Shown here: positions 8,328 through 17,533 of the stretch, one piece after another
How the letters are laid out: each line of letters begins with the position of its first letter
Numbering within the stretch: the stretch's first letter is position 1
From: CAVPCZ01 sp963702445
GTDB taxonomy: Bacteria > Bacteroidota > Ignavibacteria > UBA10030 > UBA6906
Length of the DNA stretch: 64,000 nucleotides
Assembly: GCA_963702445.1 (NCBI GenBank)
Contig: CAVPCZ010000018.1
Coordinates: forward strand, 215,989-279,988
Direction: 5' to 3'
The notes under the pieces: model-generated
Told to the model about the DNA's origin: nothing
What the model saw: only the letters and a program-made list of their open reading frames with translations
Databases searched by the model: none
Made by a program: the position numbers and the translations under genes

Positions 8328-9176
8328 ATGACCGCCCGCGCCGCCGCGGCATCCCGTCCCGCCGAAGAGAGATCCCGCGCCGCCGCGGCATCCCGTCCCG
8401 CCTCCGCGGGATCCCGTTCCGCCGACGAATTCCGGGTGGAAGAGGTGGGACCACTGCGCGAGCGGATTGCCTCGACGATTCGCGGGCTGATCATGGAGAG
8501 CCGGGTCAAGCCGGGCGAGAGGCTGGTGGAACCCGATCTTGCCCGCCGGCTGGGCGTCAGCCGCACGCCGCTGCGGGAAGCGTTGCTGCAACTGGAATCG
8601 GAAGGGTTTGTGGTGGTGAATCCCCGGCGCGGTGCAACGGTGAGCGACCTCTCTGCGACCGATGCAGTGGAAACCTACCAGGTGAAAGGGGCCCTCGAAG
8701 CTCTCGCCGCACGCCTGGCCTGCACCCGTCTGTCCGACGAAGCCCTGCAGTCGCTCCGGCAGATCCACGAACGCATGGTGCGGCTGGCGGGGGCACGCTC
8801 TCCCGACTCCCGCGTCATCCTCCAGTTGAACACCGAATTCCATCAGGCCCTCAGCGACGGAAGCGGGAACGCCAAGCTGGCGAACGCCATCCGCCTCCTG
8901 CGCAGCCAGGCGCTCCGGTACAACTACATCTATCTCTCCGTTCTGTCCCATCTGGCGGCATCACTCAAAGAACACGAGGCAATTCTGAAAGCGCTTCAGA
9001 AGCGCGACCCCGACACCGTGGCCCGGCTCGTGGAAGCCCACGGCGCTTCGGCATGCAAGGCGCTCTGTGCCTTTATCGAACGTCACTCCGGCGAAGAACA
9101 CACGGGCAATCGCCGCTCCACCGAACACCGGTCTCCCGAACACCACGCAGCAGCAAAAACAAGGACCCACGCATGA
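8328..9176 (+). CDS. GntR-family regulator, FCD (FadR/VanR) subfamily
   Basis: A DNA-binding regulator, probably of the genes that follow it. The N-terminal winged helix is clear: PLRERIASTIRGLIMESRVKPGERL, EPDLARRLGVSRTPLREALLQLESEGFV, NPRRGATV (about residues 40-105). The C-terminal FCD ligand domain has the expected metal-site pattern NTEFHQAL with a second histidine in LKEHEAIL. The first 35 residues (RAAAASRPA repeats) are encoded by three 23-bp direct repeats at 8341, 8380 and 8401 and look disordered. The ATG has GAGGA upstream. The stop overlaps the ATG of the dehydrogenase (ATGA), indicating coupled expression and a dedicated regulator for a small amino-acid-like ligand. Confidence 0.93.
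   Translation: MTARAAAASRPAEERSRAAAASRPASAGSRSADEFRVEEVGPLRERIASTIRGLIMESRVKPGERLVEPDLARRLGVSRTPLREALLQLESEGFVVVNPRRGATVSDLSATDAVETYQVKGALEALAARLACTRLSDEALQSLRQIHERMVRLAGARSPDSRVILQLNTEFHQALSDGSGNAKLANAIRLLRSQALRYNYIYLSVLSHLAASLKEHEAILKALQKRDPDTVARLVEAHGASACKALCAFIERHSGEEHTGNRRSTEHRSPEHHAAAKTRTHA
8341..8423 (+). repeat. three 23-bp direct repeats inside gntR
   Basis: Copies at 8341-8363 and 8380-8402 are identical (CCGCCGCGGCATCCCGTCCC plus GCC). A degenerate third copy is at 8401-8423. They encode the low-complexity N-terminal tail of the regulator and may be length-variable between strains. Confidence 0.85.
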
Positions 9177-10540
9177 AGAAGACCAGAATCGCCATCGTCG
9201 GCTACGGCAACGTCGGCAAATGCGCGCTCGACACCGTGCTGAGCGAACCCGACATGGAGCTCGTCGGGATTATTGAAGTGCCCCAGGTCATTTCCAAAAA
9301 ATGTCCACATGACGGCCGCGACCCGATGGTGCAGGACACCCGCATTGTTTCCGACATAAAGGAGCTGGGCACGGTGGACGTTGCCATCCTGTGCTGTCCT
9401 TCACGTGTCGTGCGCGAGACCGCCTTGAAGATCCTCGCGCAGGGGGTGCGGACCGTGGACAGTTTTGACATTCACACGGAAATTCCCGCTCTCCGCAAGG
9501 AACTGGGGGGTGTCGCAAAGGCGCACAACAGCGTCGCCATTCTCTCGGCGGGGTGGGATCCGGGCGTCGACTCCGTGATACGGGGGTGGTTTCAGGCCAT
9601 GGCTCCGCGCGGCGTCACATACACGAACTACGGTCCGGGCCTCTCCATGGGCCATTCCGTGGCCGTGCGCGCGATCAAAGGGGTGCGCGACGGCATCTCG
9701 ATCACCGTGCCCGCGGGGATGGGCATCCACCGGCGCATGGTCTACGTCCAGATTGAACCCGGTGCGCTGTTCGAGGAGGTCGAAAAGATGATCAAACAGG
9801 ACCCGTACTTTGTGAAAGACCGCACGTATGTGTTTCAGGTCGAAGATGTCGCCTCCTTGATGGATACGGGACACGGCGTCCTCCTGGAACGGAACGGCGT
9901 TTCCGGTATCACCCACAATCAGTCGATGCGCTTCCAGCTGAAAGTCAACAATCCCGCCCTCACCGCCCAGGTGATGGTGTCCGCCGCCCGCGCCGCCATG
10001 CGGCAGCAGCCGGGATGCTACACCATGATCGAACTCCCGGTGGTCGATTTCCTCTTCGGGGATGTGGATACGCTTTGTGACGAAATATGTCTGAGGACGC
10101 ACATGTCTGATCCGTACGAGCGCAATCTGACGAACAGGGGGTTTTATCATTCCAAGCCGGACATCCGCGGGCGCGTTGTGGTGGTGCTCCAGGGAACGCT
10201 CGAAGAGCGGGAGCTGCACCTGATCAAGCCGATCTCCCGGGCGTTCCCCGCCGGGACGATCATTGAATTGATCGGCACCGACGAGCCGGGGGCAGGCCCC
10301 GGGGGCACGGTGAACAAAATCGCCTACATCGCATTCGTGGAGCTGCTGGACGGGGGCGTGGTGGTTGCCGGCGATGCGGTGGAGCTCAAGGGGGTTCCTG
10401 CGGGTGTCATCGCCGGATTTGACGATACCCATATGCCCAATCATCAGAACACCATTCTCCGGACTGCGGGCCGGACCCCCGGGGCCGCCCTGGGACTCGT
10501 GCCCGGCGACTCTCTACTCATTCGCGGCATCTATTCATAA
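9173..10540 (+). CDS. diaminopimelate-dehydrogenase-like enzyme with extra C-terminal domain
   Basis: 455 residues. Residues 1-305 match the meso-DAP D-dehydrogenase family: Rossmann motif RIAIVGYGNVGKCALDTVL, VDSFDIHTEIPAL, ILSAGWDPGVDSV, YGPGLSMGHSVAVRAIKGV and a closing FTVLE-like YTMIELPVVDFLF. These enzymes reversibly deaminate a D-configured amino centre with NADP. The remaining 130 or so residues (from about 325: RGRVVVVLQGTLEERELHL, GTVNKIAYIAFVELLDGG, AGFDDTHMPNHQNTI) are not part of classical Ddh and I cannot name the domain securely. The start at 9173 overlaps the gntR stop. The neighbours suggest it acts on the substrate or product of the B12 mutase rather than in cell-wall synthesis. 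Confidence 0.85.
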   Translation: MKKTRIAIVGYGNVGKCALDTVLSEPDMELVGIIEVPQVISKKCPHDGRDPMVQDTRIVSDIKELGTVDVAILCCPSRVVRETALKILAQGVRTVDSFDIHTEIPALRKELGGVAKAHNSVAILSAGWDPGVDSVIRGWFQAMAPRGVTYTNYGPGLSMGHSVAVRAIKGVRDGISITVPAGMGIHRRMVYVQIEPGALFEEVEKMIKQDPYFVKDRTYVFQVEDVASLMDTGHGVLLERNGVSGITHNQSMRFQLKVNNPALTAQVMVSAARAAMRQQPGCYTMIELPVVDFLFGDVDTLCDEICLRTHMSDPYERNLTNRGFYHSKPDIRGRVVVVLQGTLEERELHLIKPISRAFPAGTIIELIGTDEPGAGPGGTVNKIAYIAFVELLDGGVVVAGDAVELKGVPAGVIAGFDDTHMPNHQNTILRTAGRTPGAALGLVPGDSLLIRGIYS

Positions 10541-10565
10541 ATCCACTCTGAGAAAGGCAACACGC

Positions 10566-12032
10566 ATGGCAAAACCGGAATTCAAATTCCAGATGTACAA
10601 ACGTCTGCAGGTGAACACGCAGAAGATCTACACGGAGGCACGCAAAGCCGCCGAGAGCCTCAACATGCCCGCCGAACTGAAAGGCGCGATCGGGTTGACC
10701 GGAGCCATCTCCGGCTGTCCGTCCCCACTGCGGAAGGACATCGAGCATTACATGGCGGCCGAATCGCGCAAAGTTGTTCCGCTGAGCTACTACGTGGATC
10801 AGATCCGCGAGCTCATCAAGGGTGTGTACGGTGACGACTACGATGTCGCGCCGATCAACACCTGCGAAGGCGGTCTCTGGACCAGTTTCGACTGTCTCGT
10901 AACGCCGCCGTTCCAGGGACGCGGGGACAACTACCGGACACGCTATATCGCCCCCTACGAACGCCACATTCACCATCAGGCGTCGTACGGGCGTCCGTAC
11001 CCGCCGAAGTACAAGGACATCCTTGCCGATCGCGGCAGCACCGCGGGCGAGCTGGGCTTCTACGGCAAACGCCAGAACAACCTGGACACCGTGCTGGTGC
11101 CGCTCCCCGGCGCTTCCTACGCGGCGCACGGCATAAAGTATCATCCGGTGCCGTTGATGAAGAATGTCAATGCGAAGGCCGCCGTGCAGGCCATGCGCGA
11201 GGCTGCAAAACAGCACGAAACGCTCCTCGGAGGGTTTGCCTCGCTGGGGTACGATACGCCGGGATACGGCTACGGGCAGAAGGACTCCGACGGCACGCCG
11301 ATCCTCCTGAAAGGCATTGCGGAGATCGCCCGGTCGTACAATGTTCCCTATATCATCGACAATGCCTGGGGTATTCCCATCCTTGGCACCAGCATCAAGA
11401 AGGTCGGCGCGGACGTGATGATCTTCAGCATGGACAAGGCGACCGGCTCGGCGACGAGCGCCCTGATTATCGGCAAAGAAGAGGCGATGGTGCCGATCCG
11501 CCGCGCACTCGGATACCACGGCGCACGCTATGGCACCACGACGTCATACGGCAAGGCGGCATTCGTCGGACAGGATCCGGGCAAGGAAGGCCTTTCGGGA
11601 CAGCTGGCCGCGCTCAAGGTTCTCCGCGACAACCCCGCGGTCGTCCAGAAGCCGATTGATGACCTCCATGCCATCGTGGTCGAGGAGTTTGGCAAGATCG
11701 ACAAACGCATCCGGCCGTTCTTCCAGATCTACAAGAGCTACAACAGCGGAACGGTCGAGATCAACTACGAGGACAGCTGGAAGGACGGCAAGCTGGGCAT
11801 CCCGATCTTCTCTATTGAAGATATGTACTCGGGCTCGCACCTGTTCCAGGATGGCATGACGGCCATGGGCATCATCCCGACGATTGCCTACGATGCCAAC
11901 TTCTTCATCTCCCCCGGTCTGGGGACGACGGATGAAAACGGCCAGTTGATCCAGGAGCGCGCACGCATGATCATTCGCGCACTGGTGATGCTGATTGAAA
12001 TCGTCTGCGAAAACGCGGGTCTGTACGAGTAG
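10566..12032 (+). CDS. fold-type I PLP-dependent enzyme, unrecognised subfamily
   Basis: 488 residues. The fold-type I layout is visible: IIDNAWGIPILG supplies the aspartate that contacts the pyridine nitrogen, and MIFSMDKATGSATSALIIG holds the Schiff-base lysine about 40 residues later. Unusual conserved-looking stretches are YIAPYERHIHHQASYGRPYPP and SYGKAAFVGQDPGKEGLSGQL. I could not match it to aminotransferase, cysteine desulfurase, SepSecS or thiolase (OrtB) families, so the reaction is unknown; racemase, lyase or transaminase are all possible. An AGAAAGG site precedes the ATG. It lies 25 bases after the dehydrogenase and is followed by the mutase genes. Confidence 0.8.
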   Translation: MAKPEFKFQMYKRLQVNTQKIYTEARKAAESLNMPAELKGAIGLTGAISGCPSPLRKDIEHYMAAESRKVVPLSYYVDQIRELIKGVYGDDYDVAPINTCEGGLWTSFDCLVTPPFQGRGDNYRTRYIAPYERHIHHQASYGRPYPPKYKDILADRGSTAGELGFYGKRQNNLDTVLVPLPGASYAAHGIKYHPVPLMKNVNAKAAVQAMREAAKQHETLLGGFASLGYDTPGYGYGQKDSDGTPILLKGIAEIARSYNVPYIIDNAWGIPILGTSIKKVGADVMIFSMDKATGSATSALIIGKEEAMVPIRRALGYHGARYGTTTSYGKAAFVGQDPGKEGLSGQLAALKVLRDNPAVVQKPIDDLHAIVVEEFGKIDKRIRPFFQIYKSYNSGTVEINYEDSWKDGKLGIPIFSIEDMYSGSHLFQDGMTAMGIIPTIAYDANFFISPGLGTTDENGQLIQERARMIIRALVMLIEIVCENAGLYE

Positions 12033-12178
12033 AGGAAAACCATCGCCGGAACCTGTCCGCCCGGGCACACGCGTGCCCGGACGGGCAGGATGGCGTTTCG
12101 CCGCCGCAGATCATGAAAACTACCGGACCCGGCGTTCCGGTGGATGCGGATGGCGTGTACCCTGACGGAGAACACCGC

Positions 12179-12433
12179 ATGAAAGCAATGGATCACATTC
12201 TTGACGGTCTCGATATCGAGACCTACCTGATGTGCGCAAGCGAGCAGGAAGGCAAGGATCTCGCGTTACGTCTCGGGCATGAGCTGCACCTGGGCGAAGT
12301 GGATATCATGTTTCAGGAGTTCGACGGCTACGGGATGCGGGTCCGCCTGCGCAAGTATGTCCACCGGCCCGGCGAAACATACCGCTGGCTGGCCGGGGCG
12401 CGGCCGGACGCCGGAGGGGAGGAGCAGGCGTGA
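12179..12433 (+). CDS. small aminomutase dimerisation-domain-like protein
   Basis: 84 residues. The body (YLMCASEQEGKDLALRLGH, GEVDIMFQEFDGYGMRVRL) resembles the dimerisation domain that precedes the B12 domain in lysine 5,6-aminomutase KamE and ornithine aminomutase OraE: a helix ending in ALRLAEK-like sequence, then a strand pair with an acidic turn. This is my alignment from memory, not a search. The ATG at 12179 has GGAG 8 bases upstream; an earlier ATG at 12113 has none. The gene ends within one base of the start of the mutase, consistent with two parts of one enzyme encoded separately. Confidence 0.65.
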   Translation: MKAMDHILDGLDIETYLMCASEQEGKDLALRLGHELHLGEVDIMFQEFDGYGMRVRLRKYVHRPGETYRWLAGARPDAGGEEQA

Positions 12434-14233
12434 TGGCGAAGAACATCCTCTGCGTCCCGCTTGATCCGGTGCATGATGTCGGGATCAAGATCATCCGGAA
12501 TGCGCTCGCGCAACGGGGTCACCGCACCGAACTCCTCTCACCGGACCTTGACATGGACGAAGTGGTGCGGGTGGCTGCGGCGGGGAAGTACGATGATATC
12601 CTGGTCAGCCGGACTCTCGGGTACGGGATCGCGGAGCTGCTCGGGCGGTTTGTGGATCTGCTCGATGCGGCCGGAGTACGAAAGTCCGCACGGGTCATCC
12701 TGGGCGGCAAGGCCGTCACCGCGGAGCTTGCCGCGGAACTCGGGTTCGACCGGGGCTTCGACGAGCATGCTCCGATCGAGGAGGTCGTGGCGTACATCGA
12801 GGGACGTTCGGTCGCGGGGGGGGCGTCGGTCGTGCAGCGTGAACGGCCGGACATGACCGCCGGGTATTCATACATCTTTCAACGACAAAGTGGTGGCGGA
12901 GTGCCTCGAGGAGATCGTGGAGAAGACCCTCCGATGGGCCGCACCGAAGACCACGCCGGGGGTGTCCCGTGCCCGGATCCGCAAGGAGCTGATCGGCGCG
13001 CCTGAGGGAGCGGCGCGTGCGGCGCTCCTGCGCGACTACAATGCCCTGGCCGATCCGGTCGTGGTGGAATCTTCGCGCGGAAAACTCCCCAAAGGCGTGC
13101 GAACAGTCAGGCCGGACGAACTGCACTTTCTCCGGCATATGCTCGCCACACGCACGGCTGTCCCACCCGCAGACGATCGGCAAGGGGGAGCGGAAAGCCG
13201 CTGGTCTTCAAGTTCCTCGGAAGCGGTTGCCCGGTGATGGACATCGTTCACGCCAAAGCGTGTGAACGGTGGGGGATCGACGGGTTCCTCATTATCAACC
13301 CTTCCTGGGAAGCACGGTATGAAGGGCTTCTGGACGGATACCTGACGCATCAGAATGACGGAACGATCACGTCGCTTGAGAATATCCGACTGATGCGCGA
13401 GGTTCTGGATCCGGCGACGCTGCTGACCGTGCGGGCGCACCGCGGACTGAACACTCCCGAAACGGTGCTCCTGGCGGGAGAGGGGGGTGCGAATCTCACG
13501 AAGATCGACCTCGTCTACGGTTCACTTGGTGCGGGGACGGATCCCGAGCGGCTGACCGTGGACGGGATTGAAGCGATCCGTCTGGCGGCACGTTACGGCA
13601 TGCCGTTCGACATTCCGGGGAATGATGAGCTCAGCGGGGTGCCCGCGTGGAAGACACTCGCCGGTCTGCTCATTAATGTGGCACTCGGCAATCGTCTGGG
13701 AGCGCGGGCGATCCTGAAACCCCTCTTCTGCTACGGTCCGCATATCGTCATCAACGGATACATGGAGCAGAACTTTGTGGACTACAATGCCGCGAAGATT
13801 CGTGCGCTGCGTACCCTGGTCAACGCGCCGATATGGCCCGGGAGAGCCCATCGCGTTCATGACGCAGACCGAGGATCGTGTGCAATCAGCCTCGGCGACA
13901 TCGTACCATGCGGCTCTTGCCTCGTCACTCGGGGTGGACGCCATGACCGTGGCATCGACGGACGAGGCATATTCGCGCGGACCGATCTGCCTCGCCTCGC
14001 GCATCGACAGCATTCAGGCGATTCGTGAGGCATCCCGGTTCATGGGGCACACGGTGATACAGCCTTCGGACGCCGCGGATCGCTTCACGGAGCAGATTCT
14101 CAAGGGGATCCGCGATACACTGGAGCAGGTTCGCGCGGCGGATCATCTTCCTGCGGCGATTCACGCGGGACTCCTGGGGAGCCGGGAGGACGGAGCATAT
14201 CCCGGAACGTTCGGCAAGGGTACAGTGGCCTGA
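12433..14233 (+). CDS. adenosylcobalamin-dependent mutase, KamE/OraE-like B12 domain plus barrel (frameshifted)
   Basis: About 600 residues after correction. Residues 1-125 are a KamE/OraE-type B12 domain: DPVHDVGIKI supplies the cobalt-binding histidine (H14), then DDILVSRTLGYGIAELLGRFVDLLDAAG and VILGGKAVTAELAAELGFDRGF, which line up with KamE. The PLP lysine that sits 11 residues after the histidine in KamE (H133/K144) and OraE (H618/K629) is Leu25 here. A linker then leads to a barrel beginning KPLVFKFLGSGCPVMDIVHAKACERWGIDGFLI and including LTHQNDGTITSLENIRLMREVLD and YMEQNFVDYNAAKIRAL. Frame breaks are near 12880 (T-run), 13160-13220 and 13845. AGGAG precedes the ATG. Substrate unknown. 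Confidence 0.75.
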
Positions 14234-14237
14234 GATC

Positions 14238-15334
14238 ATGATCATCGGCATCGCGGGAACCGCCAAAAATACGGGGAAGACGACCGCGCTCAGCGTCCTG
14301 CTTGCGCGAAGCGCACAGAAGGGGGTCTGGCGGCCGGGGTTACCGGCATCGGGTATGACGGTGAGGAACGCGATACGGTGACAATGCTCCCGAAGCCCCG
14401 GCTTACCTGGAGACCGGGACGCTCGTGACAACCTCCGCATCGTGTCTCCGCGTCTCAAGCGCCGGTCTGGAACAGGTGGAGCAAACCCCATTCCGCACCG
14501 CTCTGGGTCAGGTGGTGATACTCCGCGTCACCAGTCCCGGACTGGTTGTTGTTGCCGGACCCAACAAGACCGATGAGCTGCGTGTTGTTGTGTCACGGAT
14601 GCAGGCGTTGGGTGCGGAGCCGGTGTTTGTGGATGGTTCGTTGAACCGCATTGCGCCGATGGTTGTGGCAGAACGACTCGTCTTCGCCACCGGCGCGGCC
14701 CGCACAACGGATATCGACCAGCTTGTCGCCGAAACTCTTGCCATAGAGCGGTTATTCAGTTTTCCCCGCGTGGCGACATCCAACGGCGCCTGCTTCGGGC
14801 ATTCAGCTGATAGGGGAGGATGTGCAGGTACATCGCGCATCGTGTGCCGTTCAGGGGGGTGAGGAGATGGAAATGGCCTTGCGGAAGACTCCCCGACCAT
14901 CTGAAGCGGGTTATTGTGCCCGGGATGGTGACTCTCCAGGGCCTCAGCGCCCTGGTGAGGCTCACCCTGAGACTCACCGTGAGACTCAGTGACACGAGCC
15001 ACGAGACGCCTGTTCAGGTGGTTTTTGATGATCCATTCAAGCTCCTTCTGGCCGGTGATCCCACGAAGACTGCCGCACTTCTCGAGCAGATGGATTCCCG
15101 CGCGGCCCGGATTACCTACAGGCATGCTCCGCGGCTCGTCGCCCTCACCATAAACCCATCCTACCCCGCGTTTGACGGGACCGTCTATCACCCGGCATTG
15201 CTGGATCCACCAACCGTGTTGCAGCGATTCCGCGGGACGCTCACAACCCCGGTGGCTGACGTTTTCGCACCCGGCGGGGAGAGCTTGTTTTGTCGGCTGT
15301 TTTTGATTCCTCCCCGACGGACTTCACCCTTTAG
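14238..15334 (+). CDS. KamB-like aminomutase reactivase subunit (frameshifted)
   Basis: About 365 residues after correction. It starts MIIGIAGTAKNTGKTT, a P-loop, followed in other frames by AAGVTGIGYDGEERDTVTMLPKPR, YLETGTLVTT and VVVAGPNKTDELRVVVSRMQ, then VFVDGSLNRIAPMV. This combination is what I recall for KamB, the partner of the ATPase KamC that reactivates lysine 5,6-aminomutase by exchanging damaged cobalamin. The distal part (VIVPGMVTLQGLSAL, VVFDDPFKLLL) continues to LVLSAVFDSSPTDFTL and a stop at 15332-15334. Breaks lie near 14320, 14400, 14810 and 15290. No KamC follows. It begins 5 bases after the mutase stop. Confidence 0.7.
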
Positions 15335-15492
15335 CCTGTCTAGCCTCCTCTGGGGCCTGGTTCCGCTCAATCGCTCCATCGTCTTGCGTTTCATCCCGGC
15401 TCTCCCGGGTCGCGGGGCTATCTTGATCACATAGGGGCATAGCCTCAGTCCGATAGAGCGTTCTGCCCCCCTCTGTGCCTGAGAAAATACCC
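15335..15492 (+). other. intergenic region after the mutase operon
   Basis: 158 bases between the end of the reactivase and the promoter of the GH105 gene. I see no gene or clear terminator hairpin. Confidence 0.4.
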
Positions 15493-15548
15493 TTGACAAT
15501 GTGAATGCGGCTGTGCATATTAGTCAACGATAAAGTCATCGATAAAGT
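15493..15548 (+). promoter_or_regulatory. promoter and TAAAGT repeat operator of the GH105 gene
   Basis: TTGACA (15493-15498), 17 bases, CATATT (15516-15521). Just downstream are two TAAAGT elements 12 bases apart (15531-15536 and 15543-15548), within GATAAAGTCATC GATAAAGT. The same 12-base-period TAAAGT pair occurs upstream of the LacI regulator (17560-17577), so this is a candidate operator for that protein. Confidence 0.75.
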
Positions 15549-15576
15549 AATCTCCCGCCGTACGGAGGAAGACACC

Positions 15577-17533
15577 GTGCACTTCACACGCAGCATATTC
15601 CTCATCCCCCTTGGCTGTCTGTTCGTTTCGTGTCTGCAGAGCCAGCCCATAAGCACATCGCTCCCCTGGTCTGTCCGCATGGCGGAATCGTTCATGCTGC
15701 GGCAGCCGGATTCCATCTTCTATCCCTCGGAAAAACGCGGAGCACGCTGGGGATACGAGCCGGGGGTTATGCTCGAGGCTCTCCGGCAGGTCTGGACGGC
15801 GACAGATGACCGGCGGTACGCCGCCTATATTCAGCGGGAGATCGATCTGTACGTGACGGACAAGGGCGACATCCGGACATACGAGTACGGGACATTCAAC
15901 CTGGACAATATCCCGACCGGCCGGCAGCTGCTCTGGTTGCACTTCGAAAACAGGTCAGGAAAAATACCGCCGGGCCGCAGACCTTCTCCGGAAGCAGCTC
16001 CGGGAGCAGCCGCGCACCGCCTCAGGAGGTTTCTGGCACAAGCAGATCTATCCGTATCAGATGTGGCTGGACGGTCTGTATATGGCCGAGCCCTTCTACG
16101 CGCGGTATGGTGTTCTCTTCAGTGATCCGGGGATCTTTGACGATGTCGTGAAACAGTTCACGGAGATTGAATCCCGTACACGGGACACCGTATCGGGATT
16201 GCTCTACCACGCGTGGGACGAGAGCAAGGCACAGCGCTGGGCCGACCCGCTCACCGGCAGGTCTCCGCATTTCTGGGGACGTGCGGTAGGGTGGTATATG
16301 ATGGGACTCGTCGACGTCCTGGAGGTGCTGCCCGAATCACATCCCGGCCGCAAACAGCTGGTGGCCATTCTCGGACGCCTGGCAGAGTCGGTCCTCCGGC
16401 ACCGCGACCCCGGCAGTGCGGTCTGGTATCAGGTGATGGACCTTCCGGGCCGTGAAGGGAACTACCTGGAGGCATCGGCGTCGTGCATGTTCGTCTATGC
16501 ATTTGCCAAGGGAGCGCACATGGGAGTTCTCCCGCCCGCCTACCGGAAAACGGCCGAAGAGTCGTTCGCCGGAATTCTCAAACAGTTCGTTACGGTGGAA
16601 GAGGAAAGCGGACTGGTCTCCCTGCGCAATACCTGCCGGGGGGCCGGGCTCGGCGGCAATCCGTATCGCGACGGGAGTTTTGCCTACTACATCAGTGAAG
16701 CACAACGCGACAACGATTTCAAAGGGGTCGGTCCGTTCATCATGGCCGCGCTGCAGCTTGAACAGGCCGGAACACTTCCCGGATGGGGGAAGTGTGTCGG
16801 CCTCGACTACCATTTCAATGCGGAATGGCGTGAAGAGAAGGATGGCACGCGTACCCGTTTCCACTACACCTGGAATGACACGGCGAACTCCGGGTACTCC
16901 CTCCTGGGCGGGGTGGTCGAGAAGCTCGGTGCGACTCTCGCTACTGTGCCGGACGCGCCCACGCCTGAAAGACTCGGCCTGCTGGACGTGTACATCATCG
17001 TCGATCCCGACACTCCCGCGGAGACCGCCGAACCGCACACCATCGACACGGCTTCCATCGCCGTCATCGTCCGCTGGGTGGAAAACGGCGGTACGCTCGT
17101 CCTTCTCGGCAACGATCGCGGCAACGCGGAGTTCGCGCACTGGAACAACCTTGCCGGGCGGTTCGGCATCCGGTTCCGCGAAGACAGCCATCACCGTGTG
17201 GTGGGAAAAGAATACTCCACGGGGATGTGCAGCGACCTTCCCGATCATCCGGTCTTCCGGGGCGTACGGAAGATTTTCCTGAAGGAGGTGAGTTCACTGG
17301 CCCTCGCGCCGCCGGCTGTGCCGCTTCTTGTGCAGGACACGGTGGTGCTGATGGCGACGTCGAGGGTGGGGAAGGGGATGGTCTTTGCGCTGGGCGATCC
17401 ATGGATCTACAATGAGTACTTTGACCACCGCCGGCTTCCCGCGGACTGCGACAACGATCGCGCGGCGGAGCAATTCATGCGATGGTTGCTGAGCTGGAAG
17501 ACAGAGTCTGCGGGCGACAGGGGGCCGCGTTGA
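15577..17533 (+). CDS. GH105 unsaturated rhamnogalacturonyl hydrolase with C-terminal DUF4350-like domain (one frameshift)
   Basis: Removes the unsaturated uronic acid left by pectate or rhamnogalacturonan lyases. A lipoprotein-like signal (IFLIPLGCLFVSC) is followed by the GH105/YteR pattern: WGYEPGVMLEALRQVW, YPYQMWLDGLYMAEPFYARYG, GLLYHAWDESKAQRWADP, SPHFWGRAVGWYMMGLVDVLE, WYQVMDLPGREGNYLEASASCMFVYA. After about residue 400 (frame-corrected) a second domain (LLDVYIIVDPDTPAETAEPHT, GGTLVLLGND, RVGKGMVFALGDPWIYNEY) looks like the DUF4350/glutamine-amidotransferase-like fold. The GTG start at 15577 has GGAGG upstream. The break is in an A5 run near 15960, where TGQEKYRRAADLLRKQL is recovered by removing one base. 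It is adjacent to the LacI gene. Confidence 0.88.

Noticed and set aside
8204..9172. Long frame-2 ORF extending the dehydrogenase upstream to 8204
   Set aside because: It lies across the gntR gene and its promoter and is arginine/proline-rich without homology. The ATG at 9173 gives a normal Ddh N-terminus.
10566..12032. OrtB (2-amino-4-ketopentanoate thiolase) for the PLP enzyme
   Set aside because: OrtB is fold type II. This protein has the fold-type I Asp/Lys arrangement.
12033..12178. Cobalamin riboswitch near the mutase genes
   Set aside because: I looked for the B12-box and stem pattern before 12179 and before gntR and found none.
12433..14233. Calling the mutase lysine 5,6-aminomutase (KamD/KamE) or ornithine aminomutase
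   Set aside because: The barrel does not carry KamD sequence motifs, the PLP lysine is missing and the pathway partners are absent. Only the B12 domain resemblance is strong.
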